From the NCBI GenBank assembly GCA_013398275.1, contig VZSE01005940.1, positions 1,028,687-1,092,686 of the forward strand: a stretch of DNA of 64,000 bases. The letters run 5' to 3'. The notes beneath the pieces were generated by a model. It was not told where the DNA came from and did no database searches. It was given only the letters and a program-made list of their open reading frames with translations. Shown here one piece after another: positions 1 through 12,600 of the stretch. The translations under genes and the position numbers were made by a program. Numbering within the stretch: position 1 is the first letter of the stretch; each line of letters starts with the position of its first letter. This DNA comes from Promerops cafer. Lineage: Eukaryota; Chordata; Aves; Passeriformes; Nectariniidae.

Positions 1-450
1 CCACCCTCACAGCAAGCGGCGAGCGCGCCGCCGCGGCCCACAACAAAGGGCTGTGCCACGGCGGGGCCCGCGGCACCGCACCGGGCTCTACTGGGCTCGG
101 CCGCCGCCTCGCCCCCCGAGCAGCTCCCTGCCTGCTCCCCTCCTCCCGGGGCTGCCTCAGGGGTGCTTTTCTGTAGGCCCTGAAAGGTGAGAAGCGGGAG
201 TCTTACCATAGGCAGCGACCGCACAGCCCCCTGTGTTAGTGACCGCGGGGTCACCTGCGCGCTGCCGCAGCCTCGTCCGCTGGCCCGCGTTCACCTGGCA
301 CACCTGGACAGTGCCGGCTCCTCTGAAACGCCAGCGGCGAGCGGGCTGAGCGTCCCGTCCATTTCTGCGTCTGCTCAACTGCTGCTGCCAGTAGCAGGTG
401 GTGCAGGCCGCGTAAAAAAAAAAAAAAAAAAACACCGAGAAGTTGAACTG
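1..450. promoter_or_regulatory. CpG-rich island at left edge (probable promoter of an upstream gene)
   Basis: The first 400-450 bases are very rich in G+C and CpG (for example around 18-75 and 240-420), unlike the AT-rich DNA that follows. This is typical of a vertebrate CpG-island promoter. No coding exon can be read with confidence on either strand. In human the gene upstream of CFH is KCNT2, transcribed away from CFH, so a KCNT2 promoter or 5'UTR is a reasonable inference from synteny only. An A-run of about 19 sits at 414-432. Confidence 0.5.
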
Positions 451-3400
451 TTCCCATGGTTGAGATTTGCAGGTAATGCCTGAAAGTGTGAGACACTCTA
501 GAAGTATTTTAGACATTCAGGATCAGCTCAAGTATGGCAGCCTGGAGTGTATCACATAGCGATGTGCCCTGCTGGGAATCCAGCCCTGAGCTCCATGCTG
601 TGATGCAAAGATTTCCTCAGGTAACCAACAGGTAGCTCAATTCAGGACTCAGATTGTCTCTGCTGTTGTTACAGTCATTGCATCTTTCCTTGCTTCTTTA
701 GCACAGAGCTCTTAAGCACAGCTTCGGTGATTGCTGTTTCTTTAGAGAGCTGCAGTGTAGAGTCCCGGGCCCTATAAAACGCTGAGATCACTGGAGTATG
801 ATGCTTGCCCTTTTTCACAGCTTGCTGCACTCAGCATTTACAATGCGCTTCTCAGAAAGCCTTGTTAGGTGAAGCAAAACAGATGCACGGATGTGGCAAG
901 AGTTCAAAGGTAACTTGCTCTTTGCTTTGGCTGATACGGGAAATAAATAAAATAGTGAATTATTCTGCACCCATATTCTCGCCAGTTTTACCATGCTGTG
1001 TTCTGAGGTCAGAGCTCTCTAAAAGTCTAATTTTAAAAAAGTCCAGGATCTTTCTTTAGAATCTTTGTTATGTGCTGCCCACTTTATGCTTTCCCAGCTG
1101 CTGCTCCAGTTAAAGGGGCTCTCTCTTGTAAGAAAACATTGTTTTCTTTCTCAGCCTGGTATCTTTCATCTTTCCAAAACTTGAGGTGGGGTGAAGCCTG
1201 TATGTTACAATGTTTTGTTATAAAAGCAAAGCAGTTAGGCTGACTGCAGTCCTTTTCTGAACTCTATAAATTCTAGACTGGCTGGGAAATTAATGGTGTT
1301 TCTACTCTATCTTCTACCAGACTCATTAATTCTTCCACCTGAATTGATTAATTTAACATGTGTTTTCATACTTGAGGAGCTAAGTAGCAGAAGAAGCTTT
1401 TGCTCTTTTTCTGCCATGGAAATGCACTTCAGACAGGTAATAGCTGACTGGGAAATGAGCAACCTGGTGAGCAGTTGAGCAGAGCTAATAGAAAACAAAC
1501 TCATTACTGAGACTACAGTCATGCAATTTATACAGATGCTTAATTCTGTGCTCCCAAGTAATAGAAACTCTTTGCAATGTAAAATGTGTTTTTACATGTC
1601 TGACAGTATGATGCCTGATCCCTCTGAAAAGCTCTAAGTGTATAAAATTGGGCAGAAAAGGGATTTTAGTTAGCTAAATCCAATATTTTGATTAGTAACT
1701 CAAAATACTTGGGAAACTTTTGTCTTGAAGCAGAGGAGACACTGAGTCATCCACTTGGAGACAGGTGCTGGTTATGAACCATTATACTGGGTCACTGTGC
1801 TCGAGCCAGGTGTTCCTTGTTAGGTGTTTGTGCTAAAGAAAAAATGTGAGCCACACTCAGGAACAAATGTAGGTTTGTGCTTTTGGGATGGTTCTGGCCC
1901 TGAGAAATGTCAGAAGCATCTGTGACCCTGACTTAGGGACTGAAAATAAACTTTAATCAATCTGTTTTTTTCTGTTTGTCAAAGTGGGCTGGTACAGGTG
2001 GGTAGCTCTCAGTAGTTGACTCTGAGGGCTGAGAAAGAGAGGGCATTTAAGAGCTATGTATCTGAGTTTGCTGCTAGTGATTGGATGTAAGTCCTGGATC
2101 ATGCTCAGGTACAGAAAAAACAAAAAAAAGGTATTTGGTTTTTCTTTTCAGGTTACCATATTTTTGATGGCATATAGGTAAAACAGATTGAAGCAATGAA
2201 AACAGCTTCTGGACTTTTTGAACAATTGTAGTGTGTATGGAGGGAAACTAGGTTATTAATACTGATCTTAATTCAAGATGTTCTGCTCTTCTATCTAAAA
2301 CTGAATTATGCAGTCTACTGTAATAAAGTAAATCAGATTATTAGGTTAGGTTTTGATATTTTGCTGAAAACGCTTCCAAGGTTCTCTTTATAATTAATCA
2401 GTTAAATTATTGACACTCACTGGGACATTCTTTAGTGATGGTATTGTTTAGTGATGGTATACCTAAAATTATTCAGGTAAAACAAAGCCAAACCTTATTG
2501 AAGGGAGTTAGAGAAGCATCTTGGCCAGGATAAACTGCTCCATTTCAACCTCTGAATGTGTTGCTGGTCCTCAGCATTGAGGTGCTGAAATAGTCCTGCC
2601 AGACACAGTTCTGCCCTGTTCCCTCCATTGCTTTTCAAGAGTCTACCATGACTTGTCATCCCCAGCTGATAAGCTTTTCATCTCAACCATTGTTTTGATT
2701 CTCCCAAATAATAGTCTGAGGTGGGGGGAAGAAAGAACACTGGTAAGTAAATTTTTTTTTAAACAAAAGGGTGAAGAAGGATGAGGCATTTATGACGAGA
2801 ATGCACAGTAATGCTTTTAAAGAGTACTGTAACATGAATAACTTGTATTTATTGTCCTTTCAAGGAAGATTGTCTGGTGTTGTCTGGATGGCATTTGGGT
2901 AACTCAGCAGACATGCACAAGGCACTTACTGTAAGGTGTAGTCTGGGCTGCAGTGGAAAATGGTCAGTGGAAATGCCCTCTCTGCAGAGTCTGTGTGTTT
3001 AGTTTTTATTTGTCTGTTGGTGTTACTAAAGGGTTAGGCAGGCTGAAAAATTGGTTGGCTAAAAAAAATAAATCAAGCTCATATTGAGGTTTTGCCCCAA
3101 GTCTCCTTTTTTTTTTTAATTTTTATTTTTCTTCCCCATAATTAAGAAGCATCTGGATGTTTGTGTTGCCATTGGGAACTTTGGAACTGTCACATTTCTG
3201 CCAGGTGATAGTTCTTACTCAAGTATGTGTGTGTGGCTTTGGGTTTAAGTCTAGAACAGGGAACTAGAGTACTGACAGTGCTGGCAGTCCATGGAACAGT
3301 TCTGCACCTCTGGGAGCTGAATAGAATATTTCGGGACTCAGCATTCAGAGTTCAAAAATTATTTGGGGTTTAGATTAGTAAGCTGTACTTTAGTAATCTT

Positions 3401-6400
3401 TTATTTACTTTGGCTGCAGTTTCACTTCCAAAATATTCTGTAGAAAAAGCATTGTGACTATATCTGTTAAAATGCACCTAGATGGAAGTCTGAAGAGTCT
3501 TTGCTGATAAATATTCCTTACATCAGAAAACTGAATTTCAGCATTAAGAAAGGTATACTTCTCAGTTAGAAAAAAACATTTTTTACTTTTTTAAGAAATT
3601 TGTTACCATCTTTTTCTTTCCTTGGGCTTTCAGACTATCAACTGCAAAAGCAATCTCAAATCTGAAGTATAGGTGCCTTATTGGACTGAAATTGGGTGTG
3701 CTAGACTGAGTCTCAGCATCCTGGAATCTGAATGGGTCTGAGAGGTGAGATCAAACCAGGAGCAAAAACTGGTGAGAGGTGTGTTTGGAGGACACTCCCT
3801 GTTTACCTACCTTGGTACAGGATTATTACTTAGTGATGTGGAGTGTAGGACTAAAGACTACATCAGTGAATGTCTGAATAGATTTAAACTCATTGACTGC
3901 AATTTGGAATTTATAAAACTACTGCACATTGATAATCCTTAGTAATGGACCTTGGCCAGGATGCCAAAGGGGGAATTGAGTTGGAGGAGGGCAAAATGAC
4001 CTGGGAGTTCTAGAGCCTTTGGTTTACTTTTACCCAGTATTTGTGCTTCTTGAGGCTGATGGAAAGCAAAGGGATGTTACTGAGCAGTGCAACATTTGTA
4101 GAGCCCACAGCACTTTGAGCTTGTACTTTTAGATCCTTACCTCCACAATATCTCATTCTTGCACATTTTCTTTGTGTAATCTAAAATACAATTTCTTAGG
4201 CCATTTTGTGTGTCAGTTACTGGTGGGTAAGGGCAGCCTGTTTTAGCTTCTCCATTTTTGTGACCGTAACACCAAATCTGCTAGACCAAGGAGCAACTGT
4301 TTATTTCCATTTCAACTCCAACAACTGCATGGACTCTTTTGTGTCATTTCCTATTCAGATGATTACTTGCCTTGCAGCTTTCCCTAATAGCCTCTGTTCT
4401 CACACACTATAATGTGAAAAAATCATTTTCTTACTTCTCCCTTGCTGCAAAGGAATTGTCACTGCAATCCCACTCTTCTCTTTCACATCCCTTTCTTAAA
4501 AAGGACTTGCTAGAGAAGTTAGGGCAACATGAGCTTATTAGGTTTGTACCTTTTTTGTTTGCTAGTTTAAGTGTACTTTTGTTACACCTTACTGGATTCT
4601 TGGCTTTTGGGGATAAGGCCCATTTTTGGTTTATTCTCAATTTTACAGTACAGTCTGGGGATGGGGTCTGAGTATTACCACAGCATAAAAATGACAGTGT
4701 AGCCCAGTAAGTTTCTGCAGAAAGAAATGCTTGTGTCACTTCTTGCTAGCTAGCTGGGTCATATGCTGAACTAGTAACAGGGAGAGTTGATGGTAACTTT
4801 AATTGTCCTTTAGGAAAGTGCAGCCATTGAGGGAATACTAATGATATGTAATAGAACTTTGAAAAAAAATCATAATCATGATTTTTTACAAGCTCCAGAC
4901 TTCTCTATGCTTTTTTTTTTAAAAGGACTATTTATTTCTAAGCAAGTCTTGCTCTTCTTATATACCTTTAAATCTTTATTTATCCTATTTACTTTTTATT
5001 GTCTATTTTGCATATCTCATTATTTTATTGTCTGATATACCTTCCAGAGTGCAATGCAGCAGTGTTTGGAATTGTTTAAACTTCAGGGGAAAAAATGTTC
5101 TTGGAGTCCTCCTATCTTTCCACTTGATGCCTGTTTTTTTAAATGGCTGTGCAGTAGCAGACTGTTCTGCTGGCATGAAAGGTTTGATAGTGATTCAGAA
5201 ACAGTAACAGACTGAAATAGCCCAAAGTGAGAACAGAGTTTTAAGGTCACCGTAAAGCTCCGAAGCTAGGGCAGAAAGCGAAATGAGGGATTTCAAATTT
5301 GGTAATTCCCCTGAAAGAATTACAAAGAAAAGGAGGTGGTTTCATGTATCTAATTAAACAGCAGTGTTGGAAGGTAGAAGGCATGTTTGCCATAGCCTGG
5401 TGAGCAGGACTCTGCACTGCAAGCACCATCTTTGAGAGTTGTTTCAGACACAGGGCATCCAATATGACCTGATCTTTTATTCTTTTGTGCTAAGCCATCA
5501 CAGAAGAGATCTGAAAGGGACAGTGCACACTTCAGGGCCACCTGGGGCCTGCTGCACCCCAGCCCTCTGGCATCTGTGGTGACCTGGAAAGGAGCTGTAG
5601 GAACAAGAGAGCAGCAGCACTGCGTCACGGGAGAGCAAGCTGCTGGGAAATGGTGATAACCTGGGAATTGCCTTCCAGTAAATCTTCACTTGGCTGCGAG
5701 TAGGAGGACTTACTTCATTTAAAATAGGGTTACTGACAGCTGCTTTTATATAGGAGGAGAACATCTCCTTTTTTTGCAAAGAACACCTTTTCAAGTAGTT
5801 TTCACTTCACTTTTGAGTATAGAGCACCAAGGCAGGAGAATGAGGTGGTACTTAAACACAAGTAATCAGAAGTGGGTTTATATTACTTTTAGAATTGGAC
5901 AAGATATATCTCCTGTCTAAGCACGTGCTGTTATCTAATTTACCTTAGAAGAAGCTTAAGGAATATTCCTAAAGAATTCCTAATATTGTGTTTCTGTTTG
6001 CAAGGATGGTCCCATGACCCATTCTTGCTAAAATAGCCTGAGGAGCAACAGCTGTTAAGACAGGAATGCAAGTTCAAGCATCCAAACCTGTCTGAGAGTG
6101 CCTATGCCACATCTGATCCTGTTAAAGGAGATGACAAACCTATAGGGAGTTACCAAGCAAGTTCTGAAATAAGGGAAGAGCCAATTTGGAAAGAAATGTA
6201 TGGGACAAATGAAACTGTAACAGAAGGGAAAACAGTGGGAATGGAGCAAGTGGTCAAAAGCAGAAGAGGTGGGTTTGACACCGTTTGTTGCACGTTCATC
6301 CCCTGGCACCAAAAACTCTGTGTGGACGTGCCAGCAGCCTTCCTCCAGCTCGGGCAGTGGCTGGGCAGGTGTGACACTCACAGCTGGGAGTGTGGTGCTT

Positions 6401-9400
6401 CCTCCCTGCTGTGTGCAATAGCAAGTGGTAAGGAGCAGCAAAGTACTCAGTAAGTGCCCACATCTCCTACAGGGGTACCTGTGAGAGGGAAGCTGTGCGT
6501 GTAGCCCTGGGTGGGTGGGTAGGTGCACAGCTTTGTGTGCATGATTAGAACTTTGGGGGATTAGTGAAGAAAGGTTCTTTATTTGTTAGGTGTTTGTTAA
6601 CATTTCGTTTAACAGTGTGTTGAATACTGAATCTGAAAGGATATTCCACTGATTGCCGGTTAATTGCATTCTATTAATAAATCAATAAACCAGTTTGATT
6701 CGGTTTTAATGAAGTAAACTGAGCAGTTTTTCCCTGTCACACCCTTAGGTTGTGATTGTAGCAGTTAGGTGATATGTTAATGTAATTATGAGTCACAGAA
6801 GTTGCGTGCCAGTGGGAGGAGAGACAAATGTTGAGGTTGCAAAGACAATCTCACTATTCATACAGTGGGATAGGACATTTTCATGACAATTGCTGGGCAA
6901 AGCAGTGGCTGATGCTTCTGTGTGCTCTAATGAGGTCATTAAACTCAAGCGTGACAGCAAGCATGCTGTTAGAACATGCTGAAATTATACTGGCCAGAGA
7001 TGCTATTTCAGCTGTGGCTAATTAAGCTCCTATTACTAGTTATCATTAGTCCCTTATGGAATACATTGACTTCCTGAGGTCTGTGTTCCTAACACAAAAT
7101 GGCTTCCAAACACTGGTCTCAAAATTATTCTGGTTTGAACAAACACTCTGAACTTTGATGTTAAGCCTCCATGTTGAGTAAGGAACTAATAAAAACCTGA
7201 CTGACCTCACACTGACACTGCTTCCTGGAGGAGTTTTGGGCAAGATAACTTCCAGCCTGTACTTTCCTGTGATCTCACACCTTGACGTGCAGTTTTGCTT
7301 GTACAGGGAATATGTGGTGATATTGTGGCTGTCTGGCTGTGTCCACAGCAGTATTTTGAGTGCAGCCACACCAGTTCTCAAAGCAGTAGCTCTGCTTCCT
7401 TAGATAAAATCCAGCTGTCCTTGGTTGCATAACTACTTTGATGTTTCTGCCTTTCTCATGAGTAGGAGGTAAACTCTGAAGATGAGGTTTTTTTCTCCTT
7501 GCCTTACATGTCCTGAGGCATGGTTTGTCTGTGTGCTCTGTTTTGGTAGAGACTAGAGGTGGCTAAACAAAGTGAGACCTAAAAAGACAATAGATTTTGA
7601 ACAGATAGCCCATGGAAGACGTGAGGAAAGAAAGAAAGTTTAAGCTCCTGATTCTATTTCCATTTGCCTAGGGTAAGTTTAATAAATGACCTAAGAAGAT
7701 CACAAACCCAGGACTGGAAAGGACTGAGTCTGGTCCCTTGCTTTGTGATTGAAGATGGTTTCTTTGTATAGGCCTAAGTTATGCTTACACAAATATTGCT
7801 TCAAAGCTTTACCAGCTGAGTCTTCTAATTTTCAGCTGAAATTTGTTCATGGACATTTTATATCTGTTTTTGCATGCTGATGTTATCTTTTAGCTTAAAT
7901 AGTTTTAGCAATGCCTGTATTTATACAGAGCAGTCAGAAAATTTCTGGTACCATTTCAATTCTAGTTCTGGTTCAGCTGTACCTGAAATTATCTTTGACT
8001 GTATTTCAAGCCCATAATTATTTGACAAGTGGTTTAATAACCCAAAAGCAGTTTGACAAAACCTGAACCACTTTGAGCTTCATGACATCAGAGTGTTTAA
8101 TACTTAAAACTGGAGAAATTGCAACTTCGACAGGTGCATGAAATATCCATTTACTGATAAAGTGTGCACCAGTAACTGCAAACTGGATGCAGATCAATCA
8201 TCACAGGGTCATGGAGCATGGTGCAAGTTCATTCTCCCCAAGAGTCACTTGTCTAGGGGAAGGGAAAGGAAGAGACATTTTGCTCTCTGAAGTCAGTTCT
8301 GTGGGAGAAACAGCTGAATGCCAGTTTTACTAAGACCATTTCTTAGAATTGGTGACTGAAAACACAGCCCAAAGTTAAAAAAAAATATTCCACCTGCATT
8401 TTAAGAACAGAAAAAGTTTTAACTGCTGTAAATGCTGTGGAATTCAGGTTTGATTTGAAATCTAGTCTGTAGACACTCGTTTTGTGCTATAGCAGCACAC
8501 TAACTAAGCTAGTGATTTTTTAAGGATATGTTATGTGGGGTTTTGGTAACGTAGACAAGATGGATCTGTGTGTACTCCATCCAGGCAGACATCACCACTG
8601 TGGGGCATCTGGCCTGTAGCTGTTTTATGTCCATCTCCTGTGAACACTTTGTATTATTACATTTTTTTTCCCCCTAATTCTCAGTCTCAAATAATTCTCC
8701 TCATATGACCTACATTTCCACTGGAGAGCACTTGTAAAGCCAAGGTACTTGATGAAAATGTTGATAAGACCATTGCTTACATAAACCCATGGGAAGTTCC
8801 TTTGTTAGGCATATAGTTCTTTTTGCATAGTTTTATATTTTTCTTTGGGAGGTTCATTATCTGTGTTACAATCCATTCAAATCTTCTCCATCTTATCATT
8901 TCTCATGGGATACTGAAGTGCTTCACCATCACCTGGGTTTATTTAATGAGGAATATGACCAAATACATTTCCTTTGCTGTGGGTAGTTGGTGATCTTCTA
9001 CAAGAACCAGTGAGTGACTCCTAAGTCACTCTGTACTTTTGCCTGCTTTTTATTTCGATTGTTTGCAACATGTATTTTGAATTATATGTGTAGAGAAGTT
9101 CATTTTTACACACAATTAACATGAATTTATTTTCTAACTAAGCATACAATACACAAGGAATTGCAAAATAATTTATTTGTACAACTTTTAGATATCAAAA
9201 GACATAACCTTATATGATCATGGAAGGGATAAATATGAAAAAAAAAAAAAAGTGTGATGTAAAAACAAGCAGACCACAGGGAAAGGAATGTGTCGACCTA
9301 AATTGCCAGGCATTTGTTTATTTATTCATTTAGCAAGGTTTAGAGAGGGGGTTTAAAAAAAAGAAACACTTGTGTGTTGCAAGAGGTTTAGGGGAAGTGA
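451..9400. other. Intergenic DNA upstream of CFH
   Basis: AT-rich, with many stop codons in all frames. I see no exon with recognisable homology, no CCP module and no clear transposable element here. Open frames are short (about 157 codons at most) and have no splice-site or family support. It may hold distal regulatory DNA for the flanking genes, but nothing specific can be shown. Confidence 0.5.
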
Positions 9401-9415
9401 CTGCTGAAATCAGAG

Positions 9416-9422
9416 TATAAAT
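9416..9422 (+). promoter_or_regulatory. CFH: Candidate TATA box of CFH
   Basis: A TATAAAT element lies 118 bases upstream of the CFH initiator ATG at 9540. Transcription starting about 30 bases downstream would give a 5'UTR of roughly 90 bases in exon 1. This is positional inference; no cap site can be seen. Confidence 0.4.
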
Positions 9423-9539
9423 GTTTTGCAAGGTCAGTCCATGGACCAGTTAAGTAAAAAAGGAGTGGAAATAACACAAAGTAATGAAAAAAGTAGCCTG
9501 CAGTAGTGGATGTGTTTGCTGAGTTTCTGAGTCTCTAGA

Positions 9540-9600
9540 ATGTCGTTCCTGGGCTACGCAGCTCTGCTCTTGTGTTGGATGCTTTGTGCTGCACAAAGAG
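9540..9600 (+). CDS. CFH: CFH exon 1: signal peptide
   Basis: ATG at 9540 opens MSFLGYAALLLCWMLCAAQR, a short hydrophobic secretion signal ending in a small-residue cleavage region. The exon ends in phase 1 at a gtaagc donor (9601), as in human CFH. It is the only start preceding the first CCP exon, and a TATA-like element lies 118 bases upstream. Confidence 0.88.
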
Positions 9601-12600
9601 GTAAGCTTTAACTCCTGACAATAATTGACATTTCTTCTGGCAGCATTTGGCACCTTTAGTATTTAGTGTCCTGTCATAGGATTGCTTTCACCTATTTATT
9701 TTGCTGTTACTAATCTGTTGCCCAACTTTTCAAATGGTTGATATCACTATAAACTGAAGCCAGAAAACTAGCTTTCTATTAATTATGTTTGCTAATTATT
9801 CTAATATCTAAAACCAGGAAGCAACTGGTAGATTAAAATAGAAATGCACATTTATGGAGTATTTTGTTTCTGTCTGGAATAACCTGTAAGGTGATCTGAG
9901 GAAGATGAATGATTACTACATTGACTGAAAAGCTTCTAATATATCTATTGACTGACTGGTTTTAGTCTAGGAAAGGGGATAAATATACAGAGGTATGTTT
10001 TTTTTCATGTTTAAAGAGGTAGCTAGTATTCTACATATCTTTTCAGAAACCTCTGATGTTTTCTGTTTCTCTGTTCAATGTATCTTTCTTGGTTTGTGTT
10101 TATATTATTTAGTGTATCCTTAGTTATTTAATTAGTTTGCTTTATGTGTGAGTTTCTTTGCACAGTGTTGTGCAGAGGGTGCTGTGTGGTTTTGAGCTAG
10201 TATGTCTTTGCTTGGTCCAGTTGGTTTTAATTTTAGTTGAAAGTTATGAAGACCTTATTAATCAAAAAGATCCAATGGATTTTACTCTGAAAAACTGAAA
10301 AATCAGGAAATTAAAGGAATGTCCTATCTTAAATAGAAATAAATATTGCCTCAAAGCAACTAATAGTCTAATTTGTTTGCAAAGAAGTGCAGAAGAGTCT
10401 TGGAATTTGAAACAGAAGTTTGCCTGAATTTGCACTTTGTTTTCACAATGCTTTCTTTAGGTCAGGGAGATTGGAAAGAAATGTGAATGTAGCAAAATTT
10501 GGTTTATCTAGGACAACTATTACCATGGGTCATGCAGGGTTCTTATTTAAGCTTCATGCTGAAAGTCTGTGAGAGTTGTTCTGAGAGCTGGGTTTTGCAC
10601 AAGGACTGAAAGCCACTTGTATCTGGGTTTGTAATTGTGCTTGTGCTTTGTAGAAGCTGCTACCAGCATATTGTTGGCAAAAAAAGCAGCTTGAGATATT
10701 TCTACCTGAGGTCAAGTCACATGTAAATACTGAACGAGTAATTCCAGCTCTCCTGTCAGTAAGGAATTTGAAAGTATCCATTCAGTGCGTGCTTTTTAAT
10801 ATAGAAGTAAAACCCTCTGGTATAGGTGAGTGCATGATGGAATTAATATAGTTTTGAAGTACAACCTGCCAGCAGATTTCTTCACCTCAAGCCACTAAGA
10901 AACTGCACACACACACACATACATATGTGTATATAAATATATGTACACACATACACATGCTCTGACACTTGATGGTAACACATAGTTTAACATCAGGGCA
11001 GGAGTGGACATGAGTTGAGATAAAACCCTGCAAGACCCAGCACATCTTAGTAATGGTGAAGACACTAAGGAGATTATCTTTCATTTTGGAGGGGGGTTTA
11101 ATGTAAGAAGAGGCTGCTTTCTGCACAACGGACAATAAAAATATGATACAATTCAGAGGGAGGCATAGAGAAGCTCTCACTGTACTCATAACCTATTTTT
11201 TAAATTGCAAGCTAAAAGTGCTAATTCAAACAAGGTCTAGTTAAAAATATGTGGAGTTAGAAACATTCTTTTTCTCACCATTAAAAAAACTTTTTGGGTA
11301 AACTAACTGTTTTTAACACGTTTGAAAGAACCAGCTAGAGGATTCCTGTTCATTTTGCTTATGCCTACATTTTGCAAAAAATGTTGTTAGAATTTGAATC
11401 TGTCTTTTCTTGCTTAAACAAGTCTCTCCTACGTTTTTTAGAGTAGCCTAGTACCCTCTAGTGCACAGAAACAATAATCTTTATTCACATTCAGAGGAGG
11501 GAGAATCCTTATCAAAGTAATTGGAAAAAATGTGAGTGTGTGGGCAGATTCTTCCTTTAGCCCATCAGCAGTATTGTCAATTAGTCAGCTAGTCTAATTC
11601 TTCTTCCTGCTTAAAACAGCCAAACTAAAGTTATTAGAGCTCAAAATTAACATTATTTTCAAAATACCATACAGAACACTTAAAATTACACAGTGTTTGC
11701 CTTGCAACAAATCTTTTTTTCCCCTTTTAAAAACAATTTTATAAAATTATGCCTCTAATTTGGTCTGTACTCCCCTGACTGAAATACAAGTGAGTTCCCA
11801 AGGGTGTGTCTTTGTAAACTCAAGTAAAACTCACTTTCCCCACTTTGGGATTTCTAACACAAAGTGAGCAGATAAAATACACCTTCTTCCACATCAGCTA
11901 CTTAATGGGTGGTGTGATCTCTGCAGTGCAGTTCCGTGAGCTTTAACTCCACATCTCTCACATGAGGAAAGATCCCAAAGATTTTTCCCATAGTCCTATT
12001 TCCAGGCAGCACCTGGACAACCCAGGTGTCCAGTTTCAGTGAGAATACTGCTGCTTTCTCAAACCCATGGCCTGCAGCTAAACTGGGGAGAGGACATCTG
12101 TGCCAGGTCTCTGCTGAGCAATGAATCTACTCACCAAAGGATTTCCTTCCCTGGTGGGCATTTCTTCTCCCATTTACTTTCTATACAGAGATTTCATTCC
12201 TTTTCCAAGGCTTTATTCCTCAGGGCTTGTTTTATTTATTCCTGATGAATGCTCACCTTTCATGTTCAGATGGAAAACAGAGTTCATTGCATTTAATTAG
12301 TTATGCTGTTCAGATGCTGTTACTCTGGGTGAGGCTTCAGCTTCCAAAATGTGTACATTTCAGTCACCCAAGCAACAAAAATTAGTCACTGAAATTCGGA
12401 CAATTATTTCTTGACAAAATCATTTAGACTTTCATTAACAGTTTTCCAACATTTGCTTCTTTCCTCTTTGGTCTGACTTTTCTCATTCTCAAGCTGTAGA
12501 GGAACTTCTTAATAAAACTGATTCAGGCTCATTTGTTGTCATTCATATGGACTTGGCTGTACATATCATGTGCACTGAAGAAGACCCAGAAAGGAGCTTT

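Noticed and set aside
157..516. Open frames across the left CpG island (up to 119 codons)
   Set aside because: Low-complexity Arg/Ala/Pro content expected of CpG-island DNA, with a poly-Phe/poly-Lys stretch from the A-run. No homology seen.
772..779. TATA-like TATAAAAC near the left end
   Set aside because: No coding exon follows within a plausible distance. A match of this length is expected by chance in AT-rich DNA.
6055..6528. 157-codon open frame on the minus strand
   Set aside because: No family resemblance, no splice or promoter context, and an overlapping open frame on the plus strand. Treated as chance.
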